Positions 54,425 through 64,000 are shown, numbered from the stretch's first letter. The stretch is 64,000 bases of DNA from Thalassospira sp. ER-Se-21-Dark (GCF_017922435.1 NZ_VDEZ01000002.1:620001-684000); one strand, 5' to 3'. Numbers and translations: made by a program. The notes: generated from the letters alone by a model not told the origin.

Positions 54425-55270
54425 ATGCCCGATACGCCAAAGCTTTCCCACTGTGCCGACTATGTTAGGCGCCATGACCGGGACCGTTTCCTCTGTGCTC
54501 TGTTTGCGGCACCGGAAAAACGTGAATCTCTGTTCACCCTGTACGCATTTAATCAGGAAGTTTCCAAAACGCGCGAGATGGTCAGTGAAGTCATGCTGGG
54601 CCATATCCGCTTGCAATGGTGGCGTGACACCCTGACCGAACTGGGCGCGGGGCAGGTTCGCAAACACGAAGTTGTCGAGCCACTGGCCTACCTGATCAAC
54701 GACCGGCAACTTGAGATTGCCGACCTTGAGGCGATTGTTGCCGCGCGTGAGTTTGATCTTGAAGACCGCCAACCTGCCACCCAGCAGGAACTTGATCGCT
54801 ATATTGATCAAACGTCCGGGCAGATCAGCGTTCTGGCGTCAAGGCTGCTTGGGGCAGGTGGCGACGATGCAGACTATGCGGCACGGCTTGCAGGCAATGC
54901 GTATGGCCTGGTCGGCATCATGCGGGCCATCGTGTTCCATGGGCGGTCAAAACGCCTTTATCTGCCAAAAGATCGGATGGAACATCACGAAGTCGCACAA
55001 GGCGACGTTTTCGAGTTCCGCAAAAAGCAGGAAATCCGCGAATTCATTCGTGAACTGGCTGAATTGGCGCGTGCCCGCATTGCCGAAGCCCGCAAATATC
55101 GCCGCGCGTTGCCAAAACAGGCCCACGCGGCTGCATTGCCGGTTGTTCTCGCCGACGGGTACCTCCGCAAGCTTGCCAAGTCCGGATATGATCCGTTTTC
55201 CGCCGAATTCGGTTTGGCGCGACCGGCCAGTCTGCGGTTGACCCTTAACGGCATGCTCAAGAGATATTGA
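54425..55270 (+). CDS. Squalene/phytoene synthase-like protein lacking catalytic Asp motifs (NDUFAF6-like)
   Basis: A 281-residue all-helical protein of the squalene/phytoene synthase fold. The two Asp-rich metal motifs are absent: the first reads FNQEVSKTREMV and the second reads IVFHGRSKRLYLP instead of a DxxED-type sequence. It therefore should not condense prenyl diphosphates. Mitochondrial NDUFAF6, a complex I assembly factor, has the same loss and is its eukaryotic relative. Its closeness to secDF and Mth938 supports that reading. Confidence 0.87.
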   Translation: MPDTPKLSHCADYVRRHDRDRFLCALFAAPEKRESLFTLYAFNQEVSKTREMVSEVMLGHIRLQWWRDTLTELGAGQVRKHEVVEPLAYLINDRQLEIADLEAIVAAREFDLEDRQPATQQELDRYIDQTSGQISVLASRLLGAGGDDADYAARLAGNAYGLVGIMRAIVFHGRSKRLYLPKDRMEHHEVAQGDVFEFRKKQEIREFIRELAELARARIAEARKYRRALPKQAHAAALPVVLADGYLRKLAKSGYDPFSAEFGLARPASLRLTLNGMLKRY

Positions 55271-55416
55271 TCCGATATCGCTTGTCACATGACCATTGTA
55301 TAAATATCTCTTAGAGTGACAACAAAGGTCAGGACAGCACTGAACTGTACGTGGTAGCGTTGGTAACCCTTTGATATCTGGCGCAAGATGCGGGCATGCC
55401 CGACATGAGGACCAAG

Positions 55417-55998
55417 ATGGCACATTTGATAAAAAAGACCCGGAAACGGTGGTTTAGCGGCCTGATGTTTGTCGGGATGCTGTGCCTGTCTGTCATGACT
55501 GTTGCGCAGGCCCGTGCCGCAAGCATCGAGCCGTTCGTGGGTTCCTATCATGGCACGACCATCGAGCATGCCGAAAACGAGCTTCAAGCCCGTGATCTTG
55601 ATGTGGTCATCAAGGAGACCGAGCGCGGCTTTATCGTCGATTGGTCAACGGTCATCCACAAGCCAGACGGACGTGAAAAAACCGTTTCTCTGGATGTCGA
55701 GTTTTACGCAACAGAGCGTGCGGACATCTATGGCAGCGCCATGCGTTCTGGGCTGTTCGGGAAACGTATTCCCAATGACCCGCTCAAAGGCGAACCATTT
55801 TTCTGGGCACGGATTGTGGACAAGACCCTGACCATTCACGCGCTTTATATCAATGATGAAGGCGGGTATGAAATGCAGGTCTACAAGCGCACGCTCGACG
55901 ATGACGGCAATCTTGATCTGATCTTTCGCCGGTTCCGCGACGGGGAACAAATTCGCGATGTTACGGGCAAGCTGACGCGCCAACCTGATCGCTATTGA
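55417..55998 (+). CDS. Exported protein of unknown function
   Basis: A 193-residue protein with a Sec signal peptide (KKTRKRWFSGLMFVGMLCLSVM, cleavage after ARA). The rest is beta-rich and begins IEPFVGSYHGTTI, which resembles a lipocalin-like or calycin-type start, but I do not recognise the family. The ATG at 55417 has GAGGA five bases upstream; two earlier ATG codons lack such a site. It ends at a bidirectional terminator facing trmFO. Confidence 0.75.
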   Translation: MAHLIKKTRKRWFSGLMFVGMLCLSVMTVAQARAASIEPFVGSYHGTTIEHAENELQARDLDVVIKETERGFIVDWSTVIHKPDGREKTVSLDVEFYATERADIYGSAMRSGLFGKRIPNDPLKGEPFFWARIVDKTLTIHALYINDEGGYEMQVYKRTLDDDGNLDLIFRRFRDGEQIRDVTGKLTRQPDRY

Positions 55999-56019
55999 TC
56001 GCGCGCCTGTCAGGTCAAA

Positions 56020-56058
56020 GAAAAAAGCCGCATCACTTTCGATGCGGCTTTTGATTTT
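56020..56058. terminator. Bidirectional terminator
   Basis: AAAAAAGCCGCATC / GATGCGGCTTTTGATTTTT hairpin between converging genes. Confidence 0.88.
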
Positions 56059-57405
56059 TCAGGCTGCGTTCACGGTGCTGAGCCACTCATCAAACAGCGG
56101 AATGGCACGATCGCTATAAAGCTTTTTGCGATCACGGCCCTTGACCCGTTTCTTGAGGTCAAGATCCGGGAACAGACCGAAATTCACATTCATCGGCTGG
56201 AAGGTACTTTCATCGGCACCGCCGGTGATGTGGTTCAATAGGGCACCCATGGCGGTTGCAAGCGGCGGCGTCGGGATGGTTTTTCCGGCTTTTTCGGCTG
56301 CGGTAAACCGTCCAACCATCAGACCGACGGCGGCACTTTCAACATATCCTTCACAGCCTGCAATCTGACCGGCAAAGCGGAGATCAGGACGTGATTTAAG
56401 GCGCAGATTCCCATCCAAAAGTCGTGGCGAGTTCAGGAAGGTATTGCGGTGAATGCCGCCAAGACGGGCGAATTCGGCATTTTCGAGCCCCGGAATGGTG
56501 CGGAAGACTTCGACCTGCGCGCCGTATTTCAGTTTGGTCTGGAAACCAACCATATTGTAAAGCGTGCCAAGCGCGTTGTCCTGACGCAGCTGAACAATCG
56601 CGCGTGGCTTTTCTTTTGGATTATGCGGGTTGGTCAGGCCAACCGGTTTCATCGGACCGTGGCGCAGCGTTTCGCGCCCACGTTCGGCCATGACTTCGAT
56701 CGGAAGGCATCCGTCGAAATAGGGGGTGTCTTTTTCCCAGTCCTTGAATTCGGTTTTTTCGCCTTCGATCAGGGCGTCGATGAAGCGGTTATACTCATCT
56801 TCATACATCGGGCAGTTGATGTAATCCTTGCCGTCGCCCTTGTCGTAACGCGACTGGAACCATGCCTTATCGAAATCAATGCTGTCCTTATAGACAATCG
56901 GTGCGATCGCATCGAAGAAGGCAAGGCTTTCCTCGCCAGTTGCCTTGCGAATGGCATCGGCAAGAGCACCGGATGTCAACGGCCCGGTCGCAATGATGGT
57001 ATGTTCCCATTCTTCTGGCGGCAGTCCATCAATTTCACCGCGCTCCATCGTGATCAAAGGATGGTTTTCAAGCGCGTTTGTGACGGCCTCGGAAAAACCT
57101 TCGCGGTCAACGGCCAGCGCGCCCCCGGCAGGTACCTTATGCTGATCAGCGCACCGCATGATGATTGACCCTGCACGGCGCATTTCATCATGGATCAGGC
57201 CGACAGCATTGTATTCCTTGTCATCGGACCGAAATGAATTCGAACAGACCAGCTCAGCACATTTGTCGGTATGGTGTGCATCGGTCGGGCGCGTCGGGCG
57301 CATTTCATGCAGGATGACGGGCACACCGGCTTCTGCCAATTGCCAGGCGGCTTCGCTGCCCGCCAGACCGGCGCCAATAATATGAACAGGCTTGACCGTA
57401 TTCAC
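56059..57405 (-). CDS. trmFO: Methylenetetrahydrofolate-tRNA-(uracil-54-C5)-methyltransferase, FADH2-dependent
   Basis: A 448-residue flavoprotein that methylates U54 to T54 in tRNA with methylene-THF as carbon source. The FAD site [14 protein letters not shown] is at the start, then [26 protein letters not shown], and [17 protein letters not shown] with the catalytic Cys. The start is GTG at 57405 with AAGGAG nine bases upstream; the frame extends to 57450 but without a site. Many alphaproteobacteria use TrmFO instead of TrmA. Confidence 0.96.
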   Translation of the reverse strand: MNTVKPVHIIGAGLAGSEAAWQLAEAGVPVILHEMRPTRPTDAHHTDKCAELVCSNSFRSDDKEYNAVGLIHDEMRRAGSIIMRCADQHKVPAGGALAVDREGFSEAVTNALENHPLITMERGEIDGLPPEEWEHTIIATGPLTSGALADAIRKATGEESLAFFDAIAPIVYKDSIDFDKAWFQSRYDKGDGKDYINCPMYEDEYNRFIDALIEGEKTEFKDWEKDTPYFDGCLPIEVMAERGRETLRHGPMKPVGLTNPHNPKEKPRAIVQLRQDNALGTLYNMVGFQTKLKYGAQVEVFRTIPGLENAEFARLGGIHRNTFLNSPRLLDGNLRLKSRPDLRFAGQIAGCEGYVESAAVGLMVGRFTAAEKAGKTIPTPPLATAMGALLNHITGGADESTFQPMNVNFGLFPDLDLKKRVKGRDRKKLYSDRAIPLFDEWLSTVNAA

Positions 57406-57608
57406 GTGTGCGAACTCCTTGCCAGAGTGGGTTTTGATAACGTGGCACACACATAGCGGTGCATGGGGGCAGATTTCAAGTCAATTGCACCGCTGGCAGA
57501 GCAAACCTGTTCACATTGTCTTGCATAACCGAAATTTTCACACCACCACATCCCAACCGTCTTACAGGACAGAGCCGTTCTGTCCCGATAAAGTGAAGAT
57601 GGCATTCC

Positions 57609-58589
57609 ATGAGCTACCCGCATCATCCCTATGGCTACGAACCCACCCATTGTCCGGTGATCGGCCTTGTGCCGCGTCGACGGCACGTCATGGATGCAGA
57701 GTTTGTCGAGGGCACAAAAGAGCCCGAGAGCAGCGATGGTGACGCACAAAGCGACCACACGGAAAGACGTCTTGGATTTCCATTCGGCGGCGCGGGCGAG
57801 GGCGCATTTGGTCCCGCCGACATCGAAGGCATGATCGAATATGTGGTTGCCACCCGTCAGGGATGGCGATCCTCGATGGTGATCCGGTCTTTCCTGCGTT
57901 GGTGGCGCGAAGATGATGATGCCGATACCAAGGCCGCTCAGGACCGAAAGCAATCAGATGCCATCATCATGCTTCTGGCATTGAACCAGGGCCGAGATGG
58001 TTTTGTGCAGGGATATCTAAACGATCTCAAAAACGAACAGCTTGATCGGCCCAGGTTGGTGCCACCGGCAAATCCGGTTGAGGTGGCCTTTAACAAAAGT
58101 CTGCGTATCGCCGCCCTTGCCTTGGCACTTTCGCCGATTGTCCTTGTCTTCGCGGTCCTGTTTTTTGTGCAGGTCGACAACCTTATCAGCACCGGTAATG
58201 GCAAAGTGTTTGGTTTCAGCTACGACCTGTTGTTCGTGGTCGGCAGTTTTGGTGCCATCGGCGCCCTGACCAGCATGATGATGCGACTTGGCAAGGATGT
58301 GCCGTGGGGGGAGATGGAACCGGCCTCCGTATTCTTTAATTTCTTGTTCCGGCCGTGCATGGGGTTCTGCTTTGCGATCATCGTCCTATTGGCTCTCAGG
58401 GCCGGGATGTTGCCAATCCCCCTTGATGAGCTGCACAAGATCGATGACCTCGACCAAATCAGCCAATCAGCCGCCGCAGGTCAGCAGATCTCCATTGTGC
58501 TTGTCTTCGCATTCCTGTCCGGATTTAGCGAACGGCTAAGTACCGCGCTGGTCAAGCGGGTTGAAGACAGGGTCACGAATTCGGGCTAA
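57609..58589 (+). CDS. Hypothetical multi-pass membrane protein
   Basis: A 326-residue protein that I do not recognise. The first 150 residues are soluble and start with a His/Pro/Tyr-rich stretch. Four hydrophobic segments follow in the C-terminal half, ending in FLSGFSERLSTALVKRVEDR. That terminal helix pattern occurs in several uncharacterised bacterial membrane proteins. It is monocistronic, divergent from trmFO and convergent with uvrA across a terminator. The ribosome site is weak. Confidence 0.75.
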   Translation: MSYPHHPYGYEPTHCPVIGLVPRRRHVMDAEFVEGTKEPESSDGDAQSDHTERRLGFPFGGAGEGAFGPADIEGMIEYVVATRQGWRSSMVIRSFLRWWREDDDADTKAAQDRKQSDAIIMLLALNQGRDGFVQGYLNDLKNEQLDRPRLVPPANPVEVAFNKSLRIAALALALSPIVLVFAVLFFVQVDNLISTGNGKVFGFSYDLLFVVGSFGAIGALTSMMMRLGKDVPWGEMEPASVFFNFLFRPCMGFCFAIIVLLALRAGMLPIPLDELHKIDDLDQISQSAAAGQQISIVLVFAFLSGFSERLSTALVKRVEDRVTNSG

Positions 58590-58599
58590 ACCAAAACAA

Positions 58600-58624
58600 A
58601 AAGGGCAGCTCCATGCTGCCCTTA
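58600..58624. terminator. Bidirectional terminator before uvrA 3' end
   Basis: AAAAGGGCAGC / GCTGCCCTT stem with CCAT loop, T run on the minus strand. Confidence 0.8.
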
Positions 58625-58628
58625 TGTC

Positions 58629-61457
58629 TTATTCCAGTCCAAGATGGCGTTTCAGATAGCGCCCTGTGTAACTGCATTCATTGCCCATGATGTCCTCCGG
58701 TGTGCCGGCACCGACCAGTTGGCCGCCGCCATCACCGCCCTCGGGGCCGATATCAATAATCCAGTCTGCCGTTTTGATAACATCAAGGTTATGTTCGATC
58801 ACGACAACCGTATTGCCCTGATCGACAAGCGTATGCAGCACTTCCAGAAGTTTGCGGATATCGTGGAAATGAAGCCCTGTTGTCGGCTCATCAAGGATAT
58901 AGATCGTCCGGCCAGTCGCGCGTTTGGACAGTTCCTTGGCAAGCTTCACACGTTGGGCTTCACCACCCGACAGGGTGGTAGCCTGCTGCCCCAGATGGAT
59001 GTAGGAAAGCCCGACCTGTTTAAGGGTTTCCATCTTGTCGCGGATGGACGGAACAGCCTTGAAGAAATCGGCACCTTCTTCGACTGTCATATCAAGGACG
59101 TCGGATATCGATTTGCCTTTAAACGATATTTCCAGTGTCTCACGATTATAGCGATGGCCTTTGCACTGGTCACATTCGACATAAACGTCGGGCAGGAAGT
59201 GCATTTCAATTTTGATGACGCCATCGCCCTGGCATGCTTCGCAGCGTCCACCCTTGACGTTGAAGGAAAAACGACCGGGCTTGTAGCCGCGTGTTTTTGC
59301 CTCTGGCAATTGGGCGAACCATTCACGGATGGGCGTAAAGGCGCCGGTATAGGTGACCGGGTTGGAGCGCGGGGTTCGGCCAATCGGGCTTTGGTCGATA
59401 TCAATGATCTTGTCGATCAGCTCGACACCCGTGATCTCGTCATGTGCGCCGGGGTGATGGCGGGCATTGTGCATCCGCTTGGCCAGCGCCTTATATAGCG
59501 TCTCAATCACAAGACTTGATTTGCCGCCGCCCGAGACCCCGGTCACACAGATGAACTTGCCCAGTGGAAAATCGACATCAATGCCTTGCAGGTTGTTGGC
59601 AGTTGCCCCTTTGATGGTAATCGCCTTGCCATTGCCCTTGCGGCGTTCCTTTGGAACTGCAATCTGTTCAACCCCGACAAGGTATTTACCCGTCAGGCTG
59701 TTTGGGTTTTGCTGGATCTGTTCAGGGGTACCTTCGGCAACGATGCGGCCGCCATGAATACCCGCACCCGGGCCCATATCCACAACATAGTCGGCCGCGC
59801 GAATGGCATCCTCGTCATGTTCAACGACAAGGACCGTGTTGCCAAGGTCACGCAAGCGTTTTAGCGTTTCAAGCAGGCGGTCGTTGTCGCGCTGATGCAG
59901 ACCGATTGAGGGCTCATCAAGCACATACAAAACACCTGTCAGGCCCGAACCGATCTGGGACGCCAGCCGGATACGCTGGCTTTCGCCGCCGGAAAGGGTG
60001 CCGGATGTGCGCGACATCGATAAGTAATCCAGGCCGACATCGCGCAGGAATCGCAGACGATCATTGATTTCGCGAAGGATACGACGCGCAATCTCGGTTT
60101 CTTTTGCGTTCAGCTTATCTTCCAGTGCCAGGAACCAGTCGGCGGCCTTGGCAATCGAAAGATCCGTGACCTGGGAAATGTCGCAGCCGTCAACCTTTAC
60201 TGCCAGTGCTTCGGGTTTCAGGCGTTTGCCCGCACAGGTCGGGCAGTGCGATACCATCTGGTATTTGGACAGTTCATCACGGGCCCACTGACTGTCGGTT
60301 TCACGCCAGCGGCGCGCCATGTTGGGAATGACACCTTCAAACGGACGCGAAACCTTATAGCTGCGTGATCCGTCATCATAGGTCACCGTGACTTCTTCGT
60401 CGCTAGATCCATGCAGGATGATGTCCTGCGCTTTCTTGGGCAGTTTTTCCCACGGGACATTGGTTTTGAAGTCAAAGTGCTTGGCGACCGATTTCAGGGT
60501 CTGGAGATAGTATTTCGATGTTGTGCTAGCCCAGGGCGCGACGGCACCGCCTTCAAGTGTTTTGCTTTCATCCGGGACGACCAGCATCGGGTCGAATTCC
60601 ATTTGGGTTCCGAGACCATCACAGGCCGGGCAGGCGCCAAACGGGTTGTTGAATGAAAACAGGCGCGGTTCGATTTCCTCGATGGTGAAGCCGGAAACCG
60701 GGCAGGCGAACTTTGCCGAAAACACAGTGGTTTCGCTGGTTTTGGCATCTTCGGTCAAAACGATGCCGTCGGTAAGTTCAAGCGCGGTTTCAAAACTGTC
60801 CGCCAGACGGGTTGAAATGCCATCCTTGACGATCAGGCGATCAACCACGACTGAAATATCGTGTTTGAGCTTCTTGTTCAGTTCAGGTGCTTCGTCGATG
60901 TCATACATTTCGCCATCGATCTTGACACGCTGGAAGCCGCGCGCGCGAAGTTCACGCAGTTCTTTTTTGTATTCACCTTTACGGCCACGCACGATCGGTG
61001 CCAGAAGGTAAAGACGCGTACCTTCTTCCATCTCCATCACGCGGTCGACCATTTGCGAAACGGTCTGACTTACAATCGGAAGTCCAGTGGCAGGCGAATA
61101 GGGGATGCCAACACGCGCCCACAACAGACGCATATAGTCATAAATTTCGGTGACGGTGCCAACGGTCGAACGCGGGTTCTTCGAGGTCGTCTTTTGTTCG
61201 ATGGAAATGGCTGGTGACAGCCCGTCGATATATTCGACATCGGGCTTTTGCATCAGTTCCAGGAACTGGCGGGCATAGGCCGACAGGCTTTCTACATAGC
61301 GGCGCTGACCTTCGGCATAGATGGTATCAAACGCCAGAGAACTTTTGCCTGATCCCGACAGACCGGTAATCACCACAAGGGAATCGCGCGGCAGTTCAAC
61401 ATCAATGTTCTGAAGGTTGTGTTCTTTCGCACCGCGAACCGAGATTTTCGTCAGCAT
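58629..61457 (-). CDS. uvrA: Excinuclease ABC subunit A
   Basis: A 942-residue UvrA, near the E. coli length of 940. It has two ABC modules with Walker [10 protein letters not shown] and GVSGGGKSS, two signature motifs ([30 protein letters not shown]) and two zinc-finger Cys sets (CPVSG ... [16 protein letters not shown] ... CDQCKGHR). It finds bulky DNA lesions and loads UvrB. A GTTC-N7-GTTC SOS box lies just before the start. Confidence 0.98.
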   Translation of the reverse strand: MLTKISVRGAKEHNLQNIDVELPRDSLVVITGLSGSGKSSLAFDTIYAEGQRRYVESLSAYARQFLELMQKPDVEYIDGLSPAISIEQKTTSKNPRSTVGTVTEIYDYMRLLWARVGIPYSPATGLPIVSQTVSQMVDRVMEMEEGTRLYLLAPIVRGRKGEYKKELRELRARGFQRVKIDGEMYDIDEAPELNKKLKHDISVVVDRLIVKDGISTRLADSFETALELTDGIVLTEDAKTSETTVFSAKFACPVSGFTIEEIEPRLFSFNNPFGACPACDGLGTQMEFDPMLVVPDESKTLEGGAVAPWASTTSKYYLQTLKSVAKHFDFKTNVPWEKLPKKAQDIILHGSSDEEVTVTYDDGSRSYKVSRPFEGVIPNMARRWRETDSQWARDELSKYQMVSHCPTCAGKRLKPEALAVKVDGCDISQVTDLSIAKAADWFLALEDKLNAKETEIARRILREINDRLRFLRDVGLDYLSMSRTSGTLSGGESQRIRLASQIGSGLTGVLYVLDEPSIGLHQRDNDRLLETLKRLRDLGNTVLVVEHDEDAIRAADYVVDMGPGAGIHGGRIVAEGTPEQIQQNPNSLTGKYLVGVEQIAVPKERRKGNGKAITIKGATANNLQGIDVDFPLGKFICVTGVSGGGKSSLVIETLYKALAKRMHNARHHPGAHDEITGVELIDKIIDIDQSPIGRTPRSNPVTYTGAFTPIREWFAQLPEAKTRGYKPGRFSFNVKGGRCEACQGDGVIKIEMHFLPDVYVECDQCKGHRYNRETLEISFKGKSISDVLDMTVEEGADFFKAVPSIRDKMETLKQVGLSYIHLGQQATTLSGGEAQRVKLAKELSKRATGRTIYILDEPTTGLHFHDIRKLLEVLHTLVDQGNTVVVIEHNLDVIKTADWIIDIGPEGGDGGGQLVGAGTPEDIMGNECSYTGRYLKRHLGLE

Positions 61458-61469
61458 GTCGGGCCTTTT

Positions 61470-61484
61470 GTTCCTGAATTGTTC
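61470..61484 (-). promoter_or_regulatory. LexA (SOS) box of uvrA
   Basis: GTTC-CTGAATT-GTTC matches the alphaproteobacterial LexA consensus GTTCN7GTTC. It lies 13-27 bases before the uvrA start and directly downstream of the -10, so bound LexA would cover the transcription start. Confidence 0.85.
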
Positions 61485-61490
61485 GGAAAG

Positions 61491-61519
61491 TGTATAGAGG
61501 AGCCGTAAGCTATACGCAA
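61491..61519 (-). promoter_or_regulatory. uvrA promoter
   Basis: On the minus strand TTGCGT and TATACA are spaced by 17 bases; the SOS box begins 6 bases after the -10. Confidence 0.7.
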
Positions 61520-61593
61520 GCGCACCCCTGACAGTTCCTGTCGGTATTTGTCAGGAGATCCGCAATTAACAACCCGACGCATGACAGAGCCAC

Positions 61594-61627
61594 GAAAAAG
61601 CCCGCCGAACAAGACCGGCGGGCTTCA
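61594..61627 (-). terminator. Terminator after the aldolase gene
   Basis: AAGCCCGCCG / CGGCGGGCTT stem followed on the minus strand by TTTTTC. Confidence 0.85.
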
Positions 61628-61668
61628 TAAATCCCGTGACCGGAACGGTCAGGTTTTTTTGATCAGAC

Positions 61669-62748
61669 TTAGCCTTTGGTAACCGTGCGACCGGTTGCGC
61701 CAAGGTCCTTGAAAGCTTCTTCGAGGCGTGCGGCCATCGACAGCTCAGCTTCGCGGATCCAGACGCGCGGGTCATACTGCTTTTTGTATGGCTGATCGGT
61801 TTCCGGATCGACCTGATACTTGAACGCACGTGCGTTGGCTTCGACATACTCGCCAACCGGGCGGGCATAGGCGAACTGGGTATCGGTATCGATATTCATC
61901 TTAAAGCAGCCATAGCTGACAGCTTCTTCGATTTTCTCTTTTTCCGAACCGGAACCGCCATGGAACACGAAGTCGAGCGGGCGATCACCCAGACCGTGCT
62001 TCTCAGCCACGTATTTCTGGCTTTCCAGAAGGATCTCCGGGCGAAGCTTCACGTTGCCGGGCTTGTAAACGCCGTGCACGTTGCCAAACGCCGCCGCGAC
62101 CGAGAAGTGACCAAGCGGCGAGAGACGACGATAAGCTTCTTCGACTTCTTCCGGGCGGGTGTAAAGGCGCGGATCGATTTCCTCAACCGAGGTATCAAGC
62201 TCATGACCGATACCGTCTTCTTCACCACCGGTGACGCCCAGTTCGATCTCAAGGCTCATCTCGATGGCGGACATCCGTTTCAGGAAGGTTTCGCAGGTCG
62301 CGAGGTTGTCTTCAACGGATTCTTCGGACAGATCCAGCATGTGGGAGCTGTAAAGCGCCTTACCGGTTTCGGCATAGGCCTTTTCGCTCCATTTCAGCAT
62401 TTCATCGACCCATGGCACAAACTTGCGGTTTGCGTGGTCGGTATGCATGACAACAGCAACACCGTAATGTTCAGCCAGAAGCTGTGCATGACGCGCAGCA
62501 GATACAGCGCCAAGAACACGGGCCGCAGCAGCGTCCTTGATGCCCTTGCCGGCAAAGAACTGTGCACCACCATTCGAAAGCTGAATGATAATGTCAGATC
62601 CGGCATTTGCTGCAGCCTCAAGGGCAGCGTTCATCGTGCTTGAAGACGTAATATTGACGGCGGGAAGGGCGTAACCGTCCTGCTTGCAGGCAGAAACGAG
62701 TTCGCGATAGGCGGCACCGGTAACAACACCGGGTTTAACGGAAGGCAT
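61669..62748 (-). CDS. fba: Class II fructose-bisphosphate aldolase
   Basis: A 359-residue zinc aldolase of the E. coli FbaA type (class IIA). VVMHTDHANRK has the metal His and catalytic Asp, ELGVTGGEEDG follows, and FGNVHGVY, FHGGSGS and MNIDTDTQ complete the active site. It cleaves fructose 1,6-bisphosphate in glycolysis and joins trioses in gluconeogenesis. Ribosome site AGGAGGAG is strong. Confidence 0.97.
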   Translation of the reverse strand: MPSVKPGVVTGAAYRELVSACKQDGYALPAVNITSSSTMNAALEAAANAGSDIIIQLSNGGAQFFAGKGIKDAAAARVLGAVSAARHAQLLAEHYGVAVVMHTDHANRKFVPWVDEMLKWSEKAYAETGKALYSSHMLDLSEESVEDNLATCETFLKRMSAIEMSLEIELGVTGGEEDGIGHELDTSVEEIDPRLYTRPEEVEEAYRRLSPLGHFSVAAAFGNVHGVYKPGNVKLRPEILLESQKYVAEKHGLGDRPLDFVFHGGSGSEKEKIEEAVSYGCFKMNIDTDTQFAYARPVGEYVEANARAFKYQVDPETDQPYKKQYDPRVWIREAELSMAARLEEAFKDLGATGRTVTKG

Positions 62749-62904
62749 GTGGGTACTCCTCCTGGGGGTCAGAGTAAAAACAGATCAGCAGCAAAATCAC
62801 CTGAAGACCCTGCATACAAACTGTTACAGAGCCCAATGCATCTTCGAAATGCTGTCTCAGGTCAAGGCTTTCCGTCATAGACTTTCGGAAAATATTGCGT
62901 TTGC

Positions 62905-64000
62905 TCAGGCGTAAATCTCTTGCACGCCCTTGATCCAGCTTCGCGTCACATTGAACTGATCATCAAACAAAATCATATCGGCCTGATATCCCGGTGCCAA
63001 GCGCCCCAGAACATGACCAAGTCCCAGGAACTCCGCTGGATAAAGCGACGCCATGCGAAGCGCTTCATCAAGTCCGATTTCCGCCATTTCCATGCAATTG
63101 CGCACAGCTGAAATCATATCCAGGTCCGAACCCGCCAACGTGCCATCCGCAAGCGCGCACCGCCCATCAACCGCGATGATTTCCTCATCACCCAGCTTAA
63201 ACCGTTTATCGGCGGCACCAACCGTTGGCATGGCGTCGGTGACCAACATTATCTTGCCCGCGGCCTTGGCGCGGACGGCGGTTTTGATCACTGCAGGATG
63301 GACGTGAAACCCATCCGCAATCAGGCCACACCATGTACGATCATCAGAAAGCGCCGCACCAACAACGCCCGGCTCCCGATGGGTCAGGGGGCTCATGGCA
63401 TTAAACAGATGCGTAAAGCCCTGCATGCCTTCATCGATTGCCGAAATGATATCGTCGTAGGTGGCCGCTGTGTGCCCGGCGCAAACACGAACATCGCGGG
63501 CAACGAGCTTTGTGATCACGCCTTTATCAAGCAGTTCCGGCGCAAGGGTGACCAAAGTACAGCCGTTGCGAAGCCGGGAGACGAGTTCTATTGCATCAGG
63601 CTCCATCGGCCTGATCTGGTCCGCTGGATGCACGCCACGGCGCTTGAGATTAAGATACGGTCCCTCAAGGTGAATGCCGACGACACCAGCAACACCGTTA
63701 TCCAGCGCGTCCTGAACGGCGGCAATCGCGGCCTCCATCTTGTCACGAGAATCGGTAATCAGGGTTGGCAGCATCGATGTCGTGCCAAACCGGCGATGCG
63801 CAGCGACCATGGTTTTAATGGTCTCAAGAACAGGCGCATCATTCAGCAAGACGCCGCCGCCACCATTGACCTGCACATCAATCAGACCGGGGGCGAGGGT
63901 TTGGCATCCACCGTCTACTGGCTTAATACCAGATGGTAGATCCTTATCCGCAACAACGGCGTCGATCTTGCCATCCGTGACCAAAACAGAATGCCCGGAC
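62905..64000 (-). CDS. nagA: N-acetylglucosamine-6-phosphate deacetylase (5' end outside window)
   Basis: The visible 364 codons hold most of NagA, which deacetylates GlcNAc-6-P in amino-sugar use and cell-wall recycling. APGLIDVQVNGGGG, HLEGPYLN, CAGHTAAT (metal His), FTHLFNAMSPLTHREPG and VTDAMPTVG are all present. The frame stays open to the edge at 64000, so the true start lies beyond; a TTG at 63984 is not the start. It is a natural metabolic partner of NagZ at 35.6 kb. Confidence 0.95.
   Translation of the reverse strand, partial: SGHSVLVTDGKIDAVVADKDLPSGIKPVDGGCQTLAPGLIDVQVNGGGGVLLNDAPVLETIKTMVAAHRRFGTTSMLPTLITDSRDKMEAAIAAVQDALDNGVAGVVGIHLEGPYLNLKRRGVHPADQIRPMEPDAIELVSRLRNGCTLVTLAPELLDKGVITKLVARDVRVCAGHTAATYDDIISAIDEGMQGFTHLFNAMSPLTHREPGVVGAALSDDRTWCGLIADGFHVHPAVIKTAVRAKAAGKIMLVTDAMPTVGAADKRFKLGDEEIIAVDGRCALADGTLAGSDLDMISAVRNCMEMAEIGLDEALRMASLYPAEFLGLGHVLGRLAPGYQADMILFDDQFNVTRSWIKGVQEIYA

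Noticed and set aside
1-64000. Mobile element, prophage, CRISPR or defence island
   Set aside because: No transposase, integrase, terminal repeats, phage structural genes, Cas genes or repeat-spacer array were seen; gene content and codon use are uniform.

Overview
The window looks like ordinary chromosome of an alphaproteobacterium of the Rhodospirillales type, most likely Thalassospira or a close relative. This rests on remembered resemblance, not on a search. The signs are moderate GC content, a PopZ-type polar organizer, the gene order argS-SPOR-nagZ-M50-scpA-scpB followed by tatABC-serS-surE-pcm-nlpD, a GTTC-N7-GTTC SOS box, the FADH2-type tRNA methylase TrmFO, and secDF followed by Mth938 and phytoene-synthase-like genes. 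About 62 protein genes, three tRNAs and two riboswitches are visible. No insertion sequence, prophage, CRISPR array, rRNA operon or clear genomic island was seen. All genes read through without visible frameshifts; only the first (DUF599) and last (nagA) are cut by the window edges.

Layout. 1-5.4 kb: a mixed set holding DUF599, an acidic unknown, a cytoplasmic M23-like protein with DUF1491, parvulin, YaaA with a TrpD2-like protein, and DUF924. 5.5-10.9 kb: a cobalamin-riboswitch-controlled cobalt uptake operon (DUF4198, CbiM, CbiL, CbiQ, CbiO) ending in an MFS transporter with a histidine-rich tail. 11-16.5 kb: a beta-helix protein, a MerR regulator, a large acyl-CoA synthetase/GNAT protein and a small unknown. 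16.5-17.1 kb: tRNA-Asn, tRNA-Asn and tRNA-Cys, all on the minus strand. 17.2-19.7 kb: a PAS chemoreceptor with a C-terminal PilZ domain. 20-26 kb: a PCMT-like methyltransferase, rhodanese, TolC, PopZ and ValS. 26.2-29.1 kb: a complete pabB-pabA-pabC set for p-aminobenzoate. 29.2-31.5 kb: a degenerate EAL protein, then an FMN riboswitch with ribB. 31.6-32.8 kb: xth and erpA on the minus strand.

33-46 kb is the large conserved housekeeping run: ArgS, SPOR protein, NagZ, site-2 protease, ScpA and ScpB, an orphan ABC ATPase, TatABC, SerS, SurE, PCMT and an NlpD-like lipoprotein. 46.1-47 kb: a DUF815 ATPase. 47.2-55.3 kb: YajC-SecD-SecF, a DMT transporter, an Mth938 protein, a minus-strand FAD oxidoreductase, an MscS channel and a phytoene-synthase-like protein without its catalytic aspartates. 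The Mth938 and phytoene-synthase-like proteins are homologues of the mitochondrial complex I assembly factors NDUFAF3 and NDUFAF6. 55.4-64 kb: a secreted unknown, TrmFO, a membrane unknown, UvrA with an SOS box, class II aldolase and NagA.

Regulation is unusually readable: two riboswitches, several good -35/-10 promoters (for the cobalt operon, ribB, both tRNA units, the PCMT-like gene and uvrA), an SOS operator, a candidate MerR operator and many hairpin terminators. I found no clearly new multi-gene system. The best leads are the His-tailed MFS protein inside the B12 regulon, the EIY-for-EAL protein with a cysteine-rich tail, the complex-I-assembly-factor genes around secDF, and a 20-bp-arm hairpin of unknown role between ppiC and yaaA.
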